Assembly: GCA_029706075.1 (NCBI GenBank)
Contig: JAINUG010000115.1
Location: forward strand, 2,745,001 to 2,809,000
Direction: 5' to 3'
DNA: 64,000 nt
Source of the DNA: Aldrovandia affinis
Taxonomy: Eukaryota; Chordata; Actinopteri; Notacanthiformes; Halosauridae
In this document: piece by piece, positions 11,735-23,336 of the stretch
How positions within the stretch are numbered: position 1 is the first letter of the stretch
Layout of the letters: the number at the start of each line of letters is the position of its first letter
Translations under genes and position numbers: made by a program
The notes under the pieces: generated by a model
What the model saw: only the letters and a program-made list of their open reading frames with translations
Databases searched by the model: none
Told to the model about the DNA's origin: nothing

Positions 11735-12110
11735 AAGTGGCTGGTGGATAGCGTAGCAGTCTAATGCACCTGTGTTTGGCTGGTCCTGTACAAGTGTGAA
11801 CTGCCTATCAGGGATGCGGTTCGAAACCCGTCTCTGCCACACTAGCCATGGCCATTAGCCCCGATTGGGGGAGGCATTTGGCTGTCCGTTGCTGAGGGAG
11901 GGGGGAGGGTTGTCAGCACAAACTCGCTGTGAAAAGCATAAGGGTGTCTCCAGAAAGGGGGTTGGTGAGTTCTGTCTCGAAGGAGGCGGGTTGGTGCCCC
12001 TGGCATTTGACTGTCTGCTCCTGAGGGAGGGGGGAGGATGGTTGGCATGAAGCTGTAAAGCATGTAAGGGTGTCTCCTGAAAGGGGGTCGGTGAGCACCA
12101 ACAGTTATGA
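11735..12110 (+). mobile_element. tRNA-derived SINE with internally duplicated body
   Basis: The head (11739-11845) has an A-box-like gtggatagcgtagcagtcta and a B-box-like ggttcgaaacccg. The body contains two related blocks (about 11872-11965 and 12000-12094). Each runs ggcatttg...ctgagggaggggggagg...aagggtgtctcc...aaagggggt.ggtgag, so the body is duplicated in tandem with a period near 128 bp. The body resembles other SINEs in this window (27165 and 35370). Confidence 0.78.
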
Positions 12111-12178
12111 TGTAATTGTCTGAATATTAAAAAATATATATTCTTTTTATATTATTTTATATTTAGTCTTTTTGGCAG

Positions 12179-12202
12179 AAGGACCTCCATATTCTCGTAA
12201 AG
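12179..12202 (+). other. amacr: Possible 24-bp untranslated micro-exon before amacr exon 1
   Basis: A pyrimidine-rich tract and ttggcag precede it, and gtgagatt follows it. The splice signals look right for an internal exon, but the size is small and nothing else supports it. Confidence 0.22.
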
Positions 12203-12673
12203 GTGAGATTGGTATCCTGCATTTATATTGTTTCTATCAATTTTCTAATCAGCGTTGTGTCATAGGTCAGTGGTTGAGTTTACTTGAATCACCACCTTCA
12301 ATTCGAGCCCACATCTACACAAGATTTGTGTGAAGATGTAACTGAACATTGGTTTACTAGCAAAGTACATCTCCAGAATTTGTGTGAACGTCTTACATCA
12401 GTGTCAACCTGGTCAGTACTGTAACATTATTAGCCTGATAAGTTCAGCAATAAGTCCCCCATAACCAAATACCTTGCTTGGAGGAAATACTGTTTCCAAG
12501 TATCAACACCAACAACCAGCTTTGGTTGAATTTTTTCTGGAGCTTATCTTGCTTTGGGGTGGAAACTGTAATTTAAGTATTTGAAGCTTAATAATATATG
12601 CCTTATGGATTTGACCAGAGTTCTCATTTTAAGCAGGTGTTATTTTCTTTCTCTTTTAGCTGTGGTTCCAGAC

Positions 12674-15600
12674 ATGGCTCTGGCAGGGGTACGGGTCATT
12701 GAGCTTGCTGGGCTGGCTCCAGCACCGTTCTGTGGAATGATCCTGGCAGACTTTGGGGCCAGGGTGATCCGGGTGGACAGGACAAAAGTTACCATGGCGA
12801 TGGACACACTGGCTCGAGGGAAGCAGTCGGTGGCATTGAACCTGAAGAAGCCCGAAGGCGTAGCCGTGCTCAAGAGACTCTGTGTCCAGTCAGACGTTGT
12901 CATTGAACCCTTCCGTAAAGGTGAGTGTGCCCTTGAGCACTTCAACACAGGTGAGGTACTCGCACATAAATGTTTTGTATATTTGAGCTTTGAATGTTTT
13001 TAACATTTAATTTCAGTTTTTAATAGAATAAAAACTGAAATTTGCTATACTGTAACACACATGGACAATGACAAATATGCCTACTTTCCCCTAACAATGA
13101 ATCTGAGTATTAATCCAGTTTAAATTGATCAGTTTACTACTAAAGCCAATAGTGAATAGATTAGAGATGCACTGTTAAACTAATTTTGATCAGTCCACAT
13201 AGCCGCGATCTCTGCATAAATATCCAGTTTAAATTGCACTACATAATTATCTTAATTGCCATCATTCTTTGGTTTGTTGTTACTACTAAAGCCAATAGTG
13301 AATAGATCCATTTTATTATGTGATCAAGCATCATTGAGCATATGTATGATTTCCTAACCAAAATATACATAGTCAAGTGCAGAATTATTGGCACCCTTGA
13401 TGGAAATGAGCAGAAAAGGCTGTATAACATAAACAACACAAATAATGAGCTGTATTTTATACTCAAACTTATGGGAAAACTATTTTTATTCTAATAGGAT
13501 TGTTCTCATTTTCTTTTCTTTTTATTGAGTAACACTAGTTTTTCTGAAAAACACAAAATTATTCATACCCCTAAATATTATTTTAAATAAAACCCAACAA
13601 AGTTAAATCTGCAATAAAATTTTTTATTATTTAAGTTAATCTCAGTCTTAAGGTACTGTATTGTGGCCTTCCATCACTTCCTGTTTCACTAGGGTATAAA
13701 AATGAAGTATCACATGTAAAATCCCTTTGTTATACATCACCACGGGGAAAGCCAAATAACTTTAAAATCAAAAGAGACAGATGGAAAGATGGTTGTTGAC
13801 CTGCACAAGTCAGCTAATGGGGACAAAAAATACATAAATGTAGGTGCTGGTGCCAGATGAGACCAAAATTAAACTTTTTGGCCATGTATACCATCAGCAT
13901 GTTTGGTGTCAAAAGAGGAATCCATACAAGGAAAAGCGCCCCATCCATACCATCATATATGGTGGTAGATTATTGATGCTTTGGGGCTGTTTTGCTGCCA
14001 GTGTTCCAGGTGCTGTTGTTAATGTCAATGGCATAATGTTTTTCACCAAGTACTAGGACCTTTTAGCCAAAAACCTGGTTGCCTCTGCCAGAAAGCTGAG
14101 ACTTGGCTGTAGGTGGACCTTCCAACAAGACAATGACCCCAAACATGCCTCAAAATCAACACAGAAATGATTGTGTGAAAACAATGGCTGTCTCACTCTC
14201 CAGACTTAAACCTTACTGAAAACATGTGGTCTGAATTGAAGAGGGCAGTCCATAAGCACAAACCTAAGGATATCAAGGATCTTGAAAGGTTCCACATGGA
14301 GGAAAGATCCTTCAAAATGTGTTTTCCAACCTTGTATAAATATGCTCAATGCCATTACCCTTGCCAGGGGTGGCTGCACTAAAAACGGGTCCAATAAGTG
14401 TGAAATCGTATTGTTTTTGGAAATGTTAAAATGTTGAAAATGAAAAAATGTTATTTTGGTTGATTCCATTGTGACCAAACCAGAACACTTAGGCTTGTAA
14501 GTTTGGCACCAACGTCGTCCATATTGGACTATGTCACATAACTGTAATATAAAAAATAACTGGCTAGCTAGCGAATGTTACAGGACTCTTGGTGCTCAAA
14601 GCATGCCAGCTATCTATGCTAGTACCTTTAAAATTTATATAGATGTAAAATTGGATTTTAGGACAAAATCTGTTTAAGACCAATGGCCTAGCTCAAAACA
14701 AGAGTTATAAACCGCAAAAAAGATTTTCACTGGATGGCATCTTTAGTTTAAAAACTGATTTCATGTTTACACAAGTGATGATGTTTTATGTGTGTTTCTC
14801 TGAAGGAGTTATGGAGAAGCTGGGTCTGGGCCCAGATGAACTGCAGCAGGAAAATGCGCGACTCATCTACGCTCGCCTCACAGGTTTCGGACAGAGCGGT
14901 TTATATGCTACATCCGCTGGGCATGACATCAACTACCTAGCCATGTCAGGTAAAATCAGTTTGCTATGATTTTTAAATCCTCCGTCAAGCACCTTTTTAA
15001 ACAAAATGTGCATATTGTGCAAATTTCACAATGAGCTGGACCCTAGATGATGGGATATACATCTCTGCTTGCACGTAAACTCCTACAGATGACACTGAGT
15101 TCAGTTGGCTCTGGTGTTAGTTTCCTAGCACACATTTTGCCATCTTAGCAGTCAGAAATATATTCTATTCATATGACTACAATAAATCTCCATGCGGAAT
15201 ACTGTACAAGATTTCCACAGGTCAGGGAAAACTTGGAAAGTGATGGGATTTCCAGACATGAAAAGTCAAGGAATTTAACAAATGTATTGATTTAATCTGG
15301 AAAGTCATGAAATTTCACACTTTGGTCACTGTTTTGAAATAAAAGGGACAGTTAAAAATCACCCCAAATTAAACTTTCACATTCCTTTCTTACCTTTAGA
15401 GTATTCATTTGGAATGACAATGTCAGCTCTCCAAGGCTAATGTCCCCATATATCACTCACAGGTTCTAGGCCATTAATCCAAATGAATGGAAGTGAATTG
15501 CCATCGAAGCTTCAACTGAAATTTCCTCTTGAAAAATAAATGAATGAATCTGGCTGAGATCCAAACAGGCCAATGTGTATTATGAAACAGTACATACTCA

Positions 15601-18600
15601 ACTGTAGGGCTGACCTCATTTAGTTGACTGGTCGATTGTCTGGTTGATGGGCTGTTGGTCGACCGAGATTTGTTTTGGTCGAGCAGTCGTGTGAAATAAA
15701 AAAAAAAAAAATCTCCATGCAGCATGAGACACCTAGATTCGCACCATAGTTCGGCGCGCTTGTCAGCAGAATAATCCATTCTGGATGCTGCGGGTATGGA
15801 AGTGACAGTCCTTCACTCTTAACATAGCTAGGAATATATATGTTCTCTTTAAATTATATTAGGCAGTTAAGGTAATAGTAATGTTGTGAATAATATTGCA
15901 AAACTAATAAAAGTAAAATTTTATAATAAATGTGTTTTGCTAATTGTATGGTTTATATTTATTTATAATTTAACATGCCTATTTACACACCCCTTTCATG
16001 TAGCCTATATTGTATCCTTCTTGTTTTAGGCACGCAAATGTGTATTTTAATTGTAGCCTAAGATTTGCCTACAGTTAAGATTAGTGATATAGGCATACTT
16101 TAATTACTCATTTCGATATAACCTAAGAACATAATGTCAAATAAAAAATCTGGAATATGGTAGCATTTCATTTTAGTTGCGGACGACCCCAAAAAAGTGG
16201 AACGTAAACTTTGCAAGCACGTTTTCCAAGGCAGGGTTTATCATTAAAAAAACGAGGACCAGCCTCTTGACAAAAAATTTGGACAAGCTAGTGTTCCTGT
16301 GCCATAACATGAAACGACTGGGGAAGTAGGCCATCGGATGGTCTCCGACTCGAGTAAGTTATTTTCGATAGGCTACAACCACTTTATGACATTAGGCTAT
16401 GTGTGATCATTCGTTTGTTAGCCTATTTTTTTGCAAAATAGATTTTAAATCTCAATGAGACCAACCTGGTTAATTAAATAAAACATAGCCTACGCATTAG
16501 AATGTGTCATGGTTGTGGTCAAATAAAAGCATAAGCCTATTATGTAGCCATACCACAACATCTGCAAGGGCAGCATGAAGAGGCTCTTTTTTTTTCAGGT
16601 AATTTTGAACTCCGGCTCCATAAAGTCATTAGCCTATTGTTACTCATTTGTGTCATTCACTTAAGAAAGTTATAAAACATGATACAAGCGCAGTGTGTAG
16701 TTGTATTTATTAAAACAAATAGGGTGTGTCATATATATTTTTTTAAACGTTTCGACCAATCGGAAAAAATGAACGACTGTCGGTCGACCAAGATTTGTTT
16801 TAGTCGGGGACAGCCCTACTCAACTGTGATCCCATCTTGATGAAAGAGCCTTTGTGCTCAATCTCTCACAGGATTGCTCTCTATGCTGGGGAGGAAGACA
16901 GAGGAGCCTTATGCTCCATTGAACCTGGTGGCAGACTTTGCTGGGGGTGGGCTCATGTGTGCGCTGGGCATTGTGCTAGCACTGCTGGAGCGGAGCAGGT
17001 CAGGGAAGGGCCAGATCATTGACGCCAGCATGGTGAGTCATTCCATGTCAGAAATCAGTGGTTTGGGGCTATGCGCAAGTACTATAATGCTTCATTTTAG
17101 GCTGATATTTCCTCGTTTTTGAAGTGAATGATAATAAATCTATGCTATGTATTAAATATTGGGCTTTTCACAAATATACATAAAACTGGATATCATATAA
17201 TGTGATTTATAATGATGAATAGAAATGAATGATGAGATGTGTTCCTACTATTAACTGCAACAGTTTTTATATGTCATGTATATCTAGGGATAGTTTCAAA
17301 ATGGTCATGTTAATTAAATTGTTATTTATTGTATGTTTTATTTATTTATGTCATTAATTGCACTCCTTCCCCATTTGGACTGGTTTAAACTGGTGTTTCA
17401 GAGCTGCTTTAACAAAATGTACTTGTGATTTTCCAATTTGTTGGTCTATATAAAAGTTAGTAAAAAAATTGTTGAAAGGTGCTTTTTGTGTGTGATGTTT
17501 TTGGTCATCCATGTTTTTGGGACTTCCTATATTTAAACATTAATGGGTAATAAACAATGTGTGTAGTCATAAAATTTCCTTTTTGTATGGATATTATATG
17601 GATGTGCTTTTGGCTCTCAATTCTTCTCAGTTAACCATAAAAATGAATGAATTTGAAAATTGTAGGCAATCCTGCCACTGGACATCATTAGGCTACCATA
17701 GCTACAAATTACTACGTGCTTGTTAAAACGTCACATGACCCAAACTTGCTTTTAGGCAGGACCATTGAGGGTTTTATGTTTTCCTGCCAAGAGAGTGTTT
17801 TCAATGGGCTTAATCTTTGCAGAACCTTACTAGCAAGTATCGTTTGAGATGGAGCTGAATGAGCTACAAAGTCCAAATAGAAACACCAGTATAAGAACCA
17901 GGAATATGCAGTGGAAGTGTGAAAACGCTGTGCCCATGCACATACCTGCACCAAATGGTTATTGGTTATGGGCAATTCCATAATATCAACCTGCACATGA
18001 AAATATAAAGTTTTTTCCAATTAAACTTTCATATTTACAGTTAAAGTGTATATTTTGACGAACTGACCAACTTTGACCAATTTGCTCCATAAAATGTGTT
18101 ATTACCATTGAGTGCATCATTGAGAGAACAAAAGGGTTTTTCAGGTTGCCAATTTTCATTACTGTAGGAAATGCTTTACAGAATTTGTGTATTACTCACT
18201 TGTTCTCTTAAGTTTTTTAAATATTTGAAAGGTTAATACCTAATAGCACGCAGAAAGAATCTAGCTACACAATAATCTTTTTTGTTTGGTGCCTTGTCTT
18301 GATGATGACAAAATGGAGACCTGTGGGCAAAATAAAAGGATACAACTCTAGTACAATACAGATTTTGTTTTCTGAATAAAAGGTCAGAATGGGAACATGA
18401 AAATTATCCACACTGGCTTGCTCTCAAAAAGGTCATTTCAAGCCCTGAAATGTAATTTTTTCATGACCAGTACCTTTCTGACAACTTAACCCATTATGTA
18501 CATTTACCACTAACATAATTCCCAGCTTTTTCCATCTTTGTCTAATGCACAGCACCAGAACTTTTTATTTTGGCAACCAATTTATTTAAAGATATATATT

Positions 18601-19617
18601 TTTAAAACGATATTCATGGGTCACGGTTTTTATTAAAATGGACATATTTGGAAACAGGGCTATCCTGGCCTCTGCCAGTTTGACTCATGTGAGCCCAACT
18701 GGCTCGCTTTGTGTGCCATATCAGGTGGAGGGTGCGGCTTACGTAGGTTCCTTCATGTGGAAGTCCCGGAGCATTGGCATGTGGAACCGCCCGCGTGGCG
18801 AGAACATGCTGGATGGCGGAGCCCCATACTACGACACCTACCAGACCTCAGACGGGAAGCACATGGCGGTGGGAGCCCTCGAGCCTAAGTTCTATGACCA
18901 GCTCATTCAAGGTAAGCAGAGTCTTCCTCTTCCACCTCTGCCTCCTCCTTCCTGCTTCTTAGCCTCTCTCACTCTGTAGGCCACATACCCAGATTCACAT
19001 GCTATTTCACACACGAGACAGCTTCTCTTTTTATGACTCAAATGAATTACTCCCCTCAATTACTCCCTTTTCCTTTGTTTTTAGTCATTTCAAAGTCATC
19101 TGACAGGAAGCCATCTGTAAGAAAACCAGACTGAATTCAGATTTCTCTCTCTCTCCCCCCACCACTCGGCCGCCCCCTTTCTCTATCTCACCCATCACCT
19201 ACTCCAGGGCTCGGATTGGATCCCGCCAACCTACCTCCCCAGATGAGCTTCTCCGATTGGCCAGAGCTGAAGCAAATCTTCAGCCGGACGTTTGCCAGCA
19301 GGACACAGGCAGAGTGGTGCGATGTCTTTGATGGGACAGACGCCTGCGTGACCCCCGTCCTTCCTCTGGACGAGGTCCACTCCCACCCCCACAACAGGGA
19401 GAGGGGCTCCTTCCAGAAGGACATTCAGGGAGAGGTGAGCCCACGCCCTGCTCCTGTCCTGTCCCGCACTCCTGCTACCCCATGCCTGTCCCGAGACCCC
19501 CTTATAGGGGAGCACACGGTCTCCGTGCTGGAGGAGTTCGGATATGGAGCAGCCGAGGTTGAGCAGCTGTTATCCAGCGGAGCTGTGGAGTGTAACAAAT
19601 TCAAGGCACGCTTGTAG
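12674..19617 (+). CDS. amacr: Alpha-methylacyl-CoA racemase, complete, five coding exons
   Basis: Coding exons are 12674-12920, 14806-14949, 16872-17032, 18725-18911 and 19208-19617, all with AG/GT borders and compatible phases. They give 382 aa, the length of human AMACR. This CoA-transferase family III enzyme epimerises 2-methylacyl-CoA esters (pristanoyl-CoA and bile-acid intermediates) so that peroxisomal beta-oxidation can proceed. The start [20 protein letters not shown] matches the family N-terminus. Catalytic His122 (AGHDINYLA) and Asp152 (LVADFAGGG) fall at the human positions. The C-terminus KARL fits a PTS1 peroxisomal signal ([SAC][KRH]L). No stops or shifts occur. Exon 1 has an upstream acceptor at 12659, implying a 5' non-coding exon. 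Intron 1 holds a Tc1 relic and intron 2 a hAT element. slc45a2 follows on the same strand, as in human 5p13. Confidence 0.97.
13368..14472 (+). mobile_element. Degenerate Tc1 element in amacr intron 1
   Basis: It starts catagtcaagtgcagaatta after a TA and has the fish Tc1 terminal theme attattggcacccttgatg. Transposase remnants include DETKIKLFG (about 13857), a WGCF block, [10 protein letters not shown] (about 14122) and an [16 protein letters not shown] piece with stops. The N-terminal third is deleted. The right end stops within the inner part of the terminal repeat (ttggttgattccattgtgac), so the right tip is missing. Confidence 0.85.
15605..16818. mobile_element. hAT-type transposon, 1214 bp, in amacr intron 2
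   Basis: The ends are tagggctgacc... and ...ggggacagcccta, with subterminal ggtcgaccgagatttgtttt on the left and the inverted ggtcgaccaagatttgtttt-type block on the right. A perfect 8-bp target duplication CTCAACTG flanks it (15597-15604 and 16819-16826). The interior has a decayed fragment near 16190-16330 but no intact transposase, so it is non-autonomous. The right end lies 53 bp before amacr exon 3. Confidence 0.9.
17033..18724 (+). other. amacr: amacr intron 3
   Basis: 1.7 kb of AT-rich intron with no repeat or RNA gene that I can name. Splice borders are atg|gtgagt and atatcag|gtggag. Confidence 0.6.
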
Positions 19618-19633
19618 AACGGATCGCAGTGGA

Positions 19634-19675
19634 GTCAGACAAGATGTGTGTGTGTGTCTTGTGTGTGTGTGTGTG

Positions 19676-19714
<39 letters not shown>

Positions 19715-19798
19715 TGTGTGTGTGTGGGTGTGTGTGTGTGTGTGTGTGGGTGTGAGTGTGTGTGTGTGGTGTGTGTGTGTGTGTGTGTGTGTGTGTTG
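19634..19798 (+). repeat. Imperfect TG microsatellite in the amacr 3' UTR
   Basis: An interrupted (TG)n run begins about 25 bases after the amacr stop codon and produces spurious Cys-Val open frames. Confidence 0.95.
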
Positions 19799-19904
19799 TG
19801 GAGTGTTGTTTGATGTGGGTTTTGGAGTTTTATGTGCGTTTGTCGATATGGGTGTGACTGATGGGTAGAGTGCTTCTTGTGTGTGTGGGAAAGAGTGTTG
19901 TTTG

Positions 19905-20302
19905 ATGTTTTGGGCGCACTAAGTGAGTGTCCGCCTCGTGTGTGGGAAAGAGGGAGAGGGGGCACACTAAAAGTGTCCGCCTCTCTCCCTGGTGTGACGT
20001 GAGAGCGAGAGGGCGCCCTGAAAGAGGGTCCACCTCTCGCCCTCGGTTTTATTTGTGTGATTGAAAGAGAACTCACACTCGGGCAGTGGAGAGTGTTCTG
20101 GGCAACAGCCCAAGAACTCTCACTGGAAGAGTGGAGAGTGTCTCGGGGCTGGCTGCCAGAACTCTCACTGTGGGGAGTGGCGAGTGTCTCTGTATGAATG
20201 GGTTGGAGAACTCGGACTGCAAAGTTCGAGTGTCTCTGTATGCATGGGTTTGAGAACTCGGACTGCAAAGTCTGAGTGTCTCAGTATGCATGGGTGGGAA
20301 GC
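19905..20302 (+). repeat. Two adjacent minisatellites downstream of amacr
   Basis: At 19905-20045, about three diverged copies share the pattern gcactaa..gtgtccgcctc...gagagg. From about 20067 to 20302 there are roughly five units of 43-48 bp. Each begins agaactc and contains gagtgtctc; the last units also share tgtatgcatgggt. Both blocks lie in the probable amacr 3' UTR. Confidence 0.85.
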
Positions 20303-21002
20303 ACTTGAAAGGTCACTGGATATGTGTGTGCCTGGGAGGTTCCAGGGGAACTCTGGATATAGAGGTGCGGTAAGTTTTGATTATTTTAGTTTGTTATTTT
20401 AATTTGTTGAAAGCTTCGCAGCGAGTAGGGTGAAGATTTTGTGTTTGTGATTGTGTTTGTGTTTGTTATATGTTAACCTGCTACTCCCACTGTCTCTTCC
20501 CCATGTCTGGGGGGAGAGACAAAAACAAAACAAAAGTCTCCTGGCTGCTCTGTTCCCATTCAGGGATTGTCGCGTGGTGTGTGACACAAGACATTTAGGA
20601 AATTGTCAAAGACAGTGTCAGCACACTTGGAGTCTAAATTGACCACTACACTGCCTGTTTATCAGCATAATCTGTGGAGCCACTTCGATCACAATTTGTG
20701 GATGTAGCCATTTTAATGGAAATGCATTGACGGAAAGAATACCTGAAATAATTATTTTATTAATACATCAGTGTTGTAGTTCAGAGATGGATACTGGAGA
20801 ATGTTCATACAATAGTGTCAATGAAGCATTGATAACTGAATATGTGTGCTGAAAATGTAAAATATATGGTCTGTCGGCCTCTGTAAATGAATCAATGATT
20901 GATTTGCCAATGTAAAATATAACAAAGGGAAAGGCTTATCATTTTTCTTTTGAATGCTGAAAATTGTATATAAAAATGTGTGTTTATAATTTTTTGACAA
21001 TA

Positions 21003-21008
21003 TAATAA
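21003..21008 (+). other. amacr: Candidate amacr poly(A) signal
   Basis: AATAAA about 1.39 kb after the stop, in an AT-rich tract. It is the first good signal after the 3' minisatellites. The true 3' end could be elsewhere. Confidence 0.45.
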
Positions 21009-21109
21009 AGCAACTTAAATGAGCAATGGATTTTGGTTTTAAATTGTAAGCTATGTATATATTAATCCAATTTGTGCCTTAAAGACCGTTTTCAATAGGA
21101 GAAGATCCT

Positions 21110-21265
21110 GCAACATAAGACCATAAGAATACATAATGACGAGAACAGGCCGTTAAGCCCATCTAGGCTCGTCATGTCCTAATCTAAAGAGTCTCTAGTA
21201 CTGCTTGTAGCCTAGACTTGAATAGCCCAAGAGTTTCTGCCTCTACTACCCGACCTGGCAAGCTG
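21110..21265 (-). mobile_element. 3' end of a LINE (end of ORF2 plus tail), antisense
   Basis: On the minus strand the block reads as the last residues of a LINE ORF2 (NSLPG-type motif, E(A)ETLGLFKSRL), then the tail gacgagcctagatgggc...cattatgtattcttatg. The same end occurs in sense orientation at 54740-54958. It is 5'-truncated, as expected for LINE insertions. Confidence 0.82.
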
Positions 21266-22189
21266 TTCCAGGCTGGTATTGGTATCTGGTATTTCTCCAA
21301 CATACAGTTAATACAGGTAATACATCTGGAGAATTGCCTTGAACGCTACAGAGCAACCCTTTACAGGACAGCGATGGCTTCCAGTTTCCAGCAAGGGAAA
21401 GCAGAAGTGTTGATGGCTAAGAGACTTGCTAACTTTTCACCATTCATTTTGAATGGAGCCTCATTTCCAAAAATCTCAAATTTAATCAAATTCGTAGCAC
21501 ATGAAAATATACTTTTTTCAGTGCACTGGTCCTTTTAAAAGTCCAATGTGTTCTAATTTAGTGAGATAACTTTATAACACTGTAAAGTCTGTGGAAGAGT
21601 GCAAAAATTATTAACTTTCACTTGTCTTAATAAAAACTTGCAAACGTTTGAATAATCTTGCTGGAACAATGTTGATGCTGATTTGTCTTTTAGACTGCCC
21701 AGTGTTTTGTAACTTCTCCCTGTTGTACTGTGGTAGTGTCTATGCACCCCTCCACCCACCACGATTGATTTTGTAATAAATGGGATCTGATGATCCTGCA
21801 TTTGGCATGATGTCTAAAATAATATTCTTCTGTCACCTCTTGATGTTATTTCCCTCAGCTATAGCATCAAACCAGTTAGCCATTCTTCCCAAACTGTAGA
21901 GAGAACATAATTATGTTCAGTGCTGTCAATCCTCTGATTCGCTGTGGTGCTGTTTCAATAATGAAAGCCATCTAAAACATTCAGGCACCTGCCTCACTCC
22001 CTCAAAGTATTATAGACATGGTTATATCTGTAATAAGACCTGTAATGGGTGTTCCAAAAGACAGAATTTCAAATTCAGCAATATTGCACCATTCTTTTTT
22101 TTTAGGGCCAATTCATGTTAATCCTCCATTTTCTTTCTGAACAGTTTATGTATTTATTGACCCTAGTAACAAAAGTTTGGTTTAATATG

Positions 22190-22275
22190 CCAGGACACAG
22201 GCTCATCCTGGTATTGAATCCAGATTGTAAGCCAGTGCCAACTGTAGCCAGCGGCCCTGGTAAAAGCCTTATTTT
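22190..22275 (+). mobile_element. SINE fragment
   Basis: tggtattgaatccagattgt and gccagtgccaactgtagcc match the longer SINE copies at 24860 and 25480. Only the post-head part is present. Confidence 0.6.
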
Positions 22276-23336
22276 TTTATTTTATTTTTATTTTAAGCAG
22301 ACAAACTCAGGGCATAATCAGGGAAGTGACAAAAAATGTGGCCTTGTAATCCATATGACTTTAACTATCTGAATTCTTCTCGTGACATGACCCGTCTCCC
22401 CAGGTTCAGTCAGGCTAGGGCCAGCTCTGTGGGACTTCCCGGCATGAGAAGGACCTGGAATGCCTCACTGCGTTTCACGTGACCAACGCAGTTCAGGGTA
22501 GGGGCCCCATAACAACAGCCAGTGAGGTATACAGAGCACCGTGAAAGACAGCCGAGTTCTCGTAGTGCACAATATGAGGGTAGAGTACTTTCCCTGGGGG
22601 ACATACTGAGTCATTTTGGTGCCTGCATCACACACATATGCCACTAAACCCTAAGAGAAAGCTGTAAGAGTGTGGACATCCCCACCAAAGATTACAATTT
22701 ATTTTCTCAAAAGGGATCACATGTTACATCACTTGATTAGCCTTATGCGCGACAGGGCTACTGTAGTCCACAATACAGCCCTTGTGAGCACACTGCAGGA
22801 AGCTGCACTACCGGGGAAGGAAAATATGTCTCCTAATTGTATATTTTACAGGAGGTAATATTATTTTACTTTCCTTAGAATTAATCTTTTCTCAAAACAT
22901 AGGCTAATTAACATGATTTTCATCATTATAGACTGGGTGGCTACATGCTACACTGATAATTATGAACAAAACATATGCCTCGTCACAAGCTTGAGATGCC
23001 GTTGAAACAGCCTGTAGCAAGTCTTCCGTTCTTTAGAAAAAAATGTTGAAAGAATTGAGTCTTTGTGCTGGGGGGGGGGGGGCAGTTGAAAATCTCAGTC
23101 ACGTGCTTATAACTATGCTCATGATGGTACAAGCCTTCAAGAAAAGAGAAAGAAAAGCCTGACTTCATTCATCTAAGTCAAACCTCCACCCCCTTCTCAA
23201 CTCAACCAAAAAAAAGCTTTTACTGGGGAGTTACTCGCCTGCATACTTTGCACTGCTATGCAGTAGAGATTAGCCAGACTGCAGTTGGACTGTTTGCCAT
23301 TTCTGGGCAGCTTCGGCTACTCCAGTATTCTCTGCA
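22276..23336 (+). promoter_or_regulatory. slc45a2: Upstream region of slc45a2
   Basis: Intergenic stretch containing a 12-base poly(G) run at 23071-23082 and an M-box-like site (next entry). The slc45a2 5' UTR lies at its right end; no clear TATA box is seen. Confidence 0.45.
23097..23107 (+). promoter_or_regulatory. slc45a2: M-box / E-box candidate upstream of slc45a2
   Basis: AGTCACGTGCT differs by one base from the classical melanocyte M-box AGTCATGTGCT and contains the MITF-preferred core TCACGTG. It lies 230 bp before the start codon. SLC45A2 is known to depend on MITF in pigment cells, so this is a plausible control site. Binding is inferred. Confidence 0.6.

Noticed and set aside
19570..20268. 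232-codon minus-strand ORF
   Set aside because: It crosses the TG microsatellite and minisatellites downstream of amacr; His-Thr-rich and not a real protein.
20067..20302. CRISPR-like array
   Set aside because: Head-to-tail diverged units without unique spacers in a vertebrate gene 3' UTR; this is a minisatellite.
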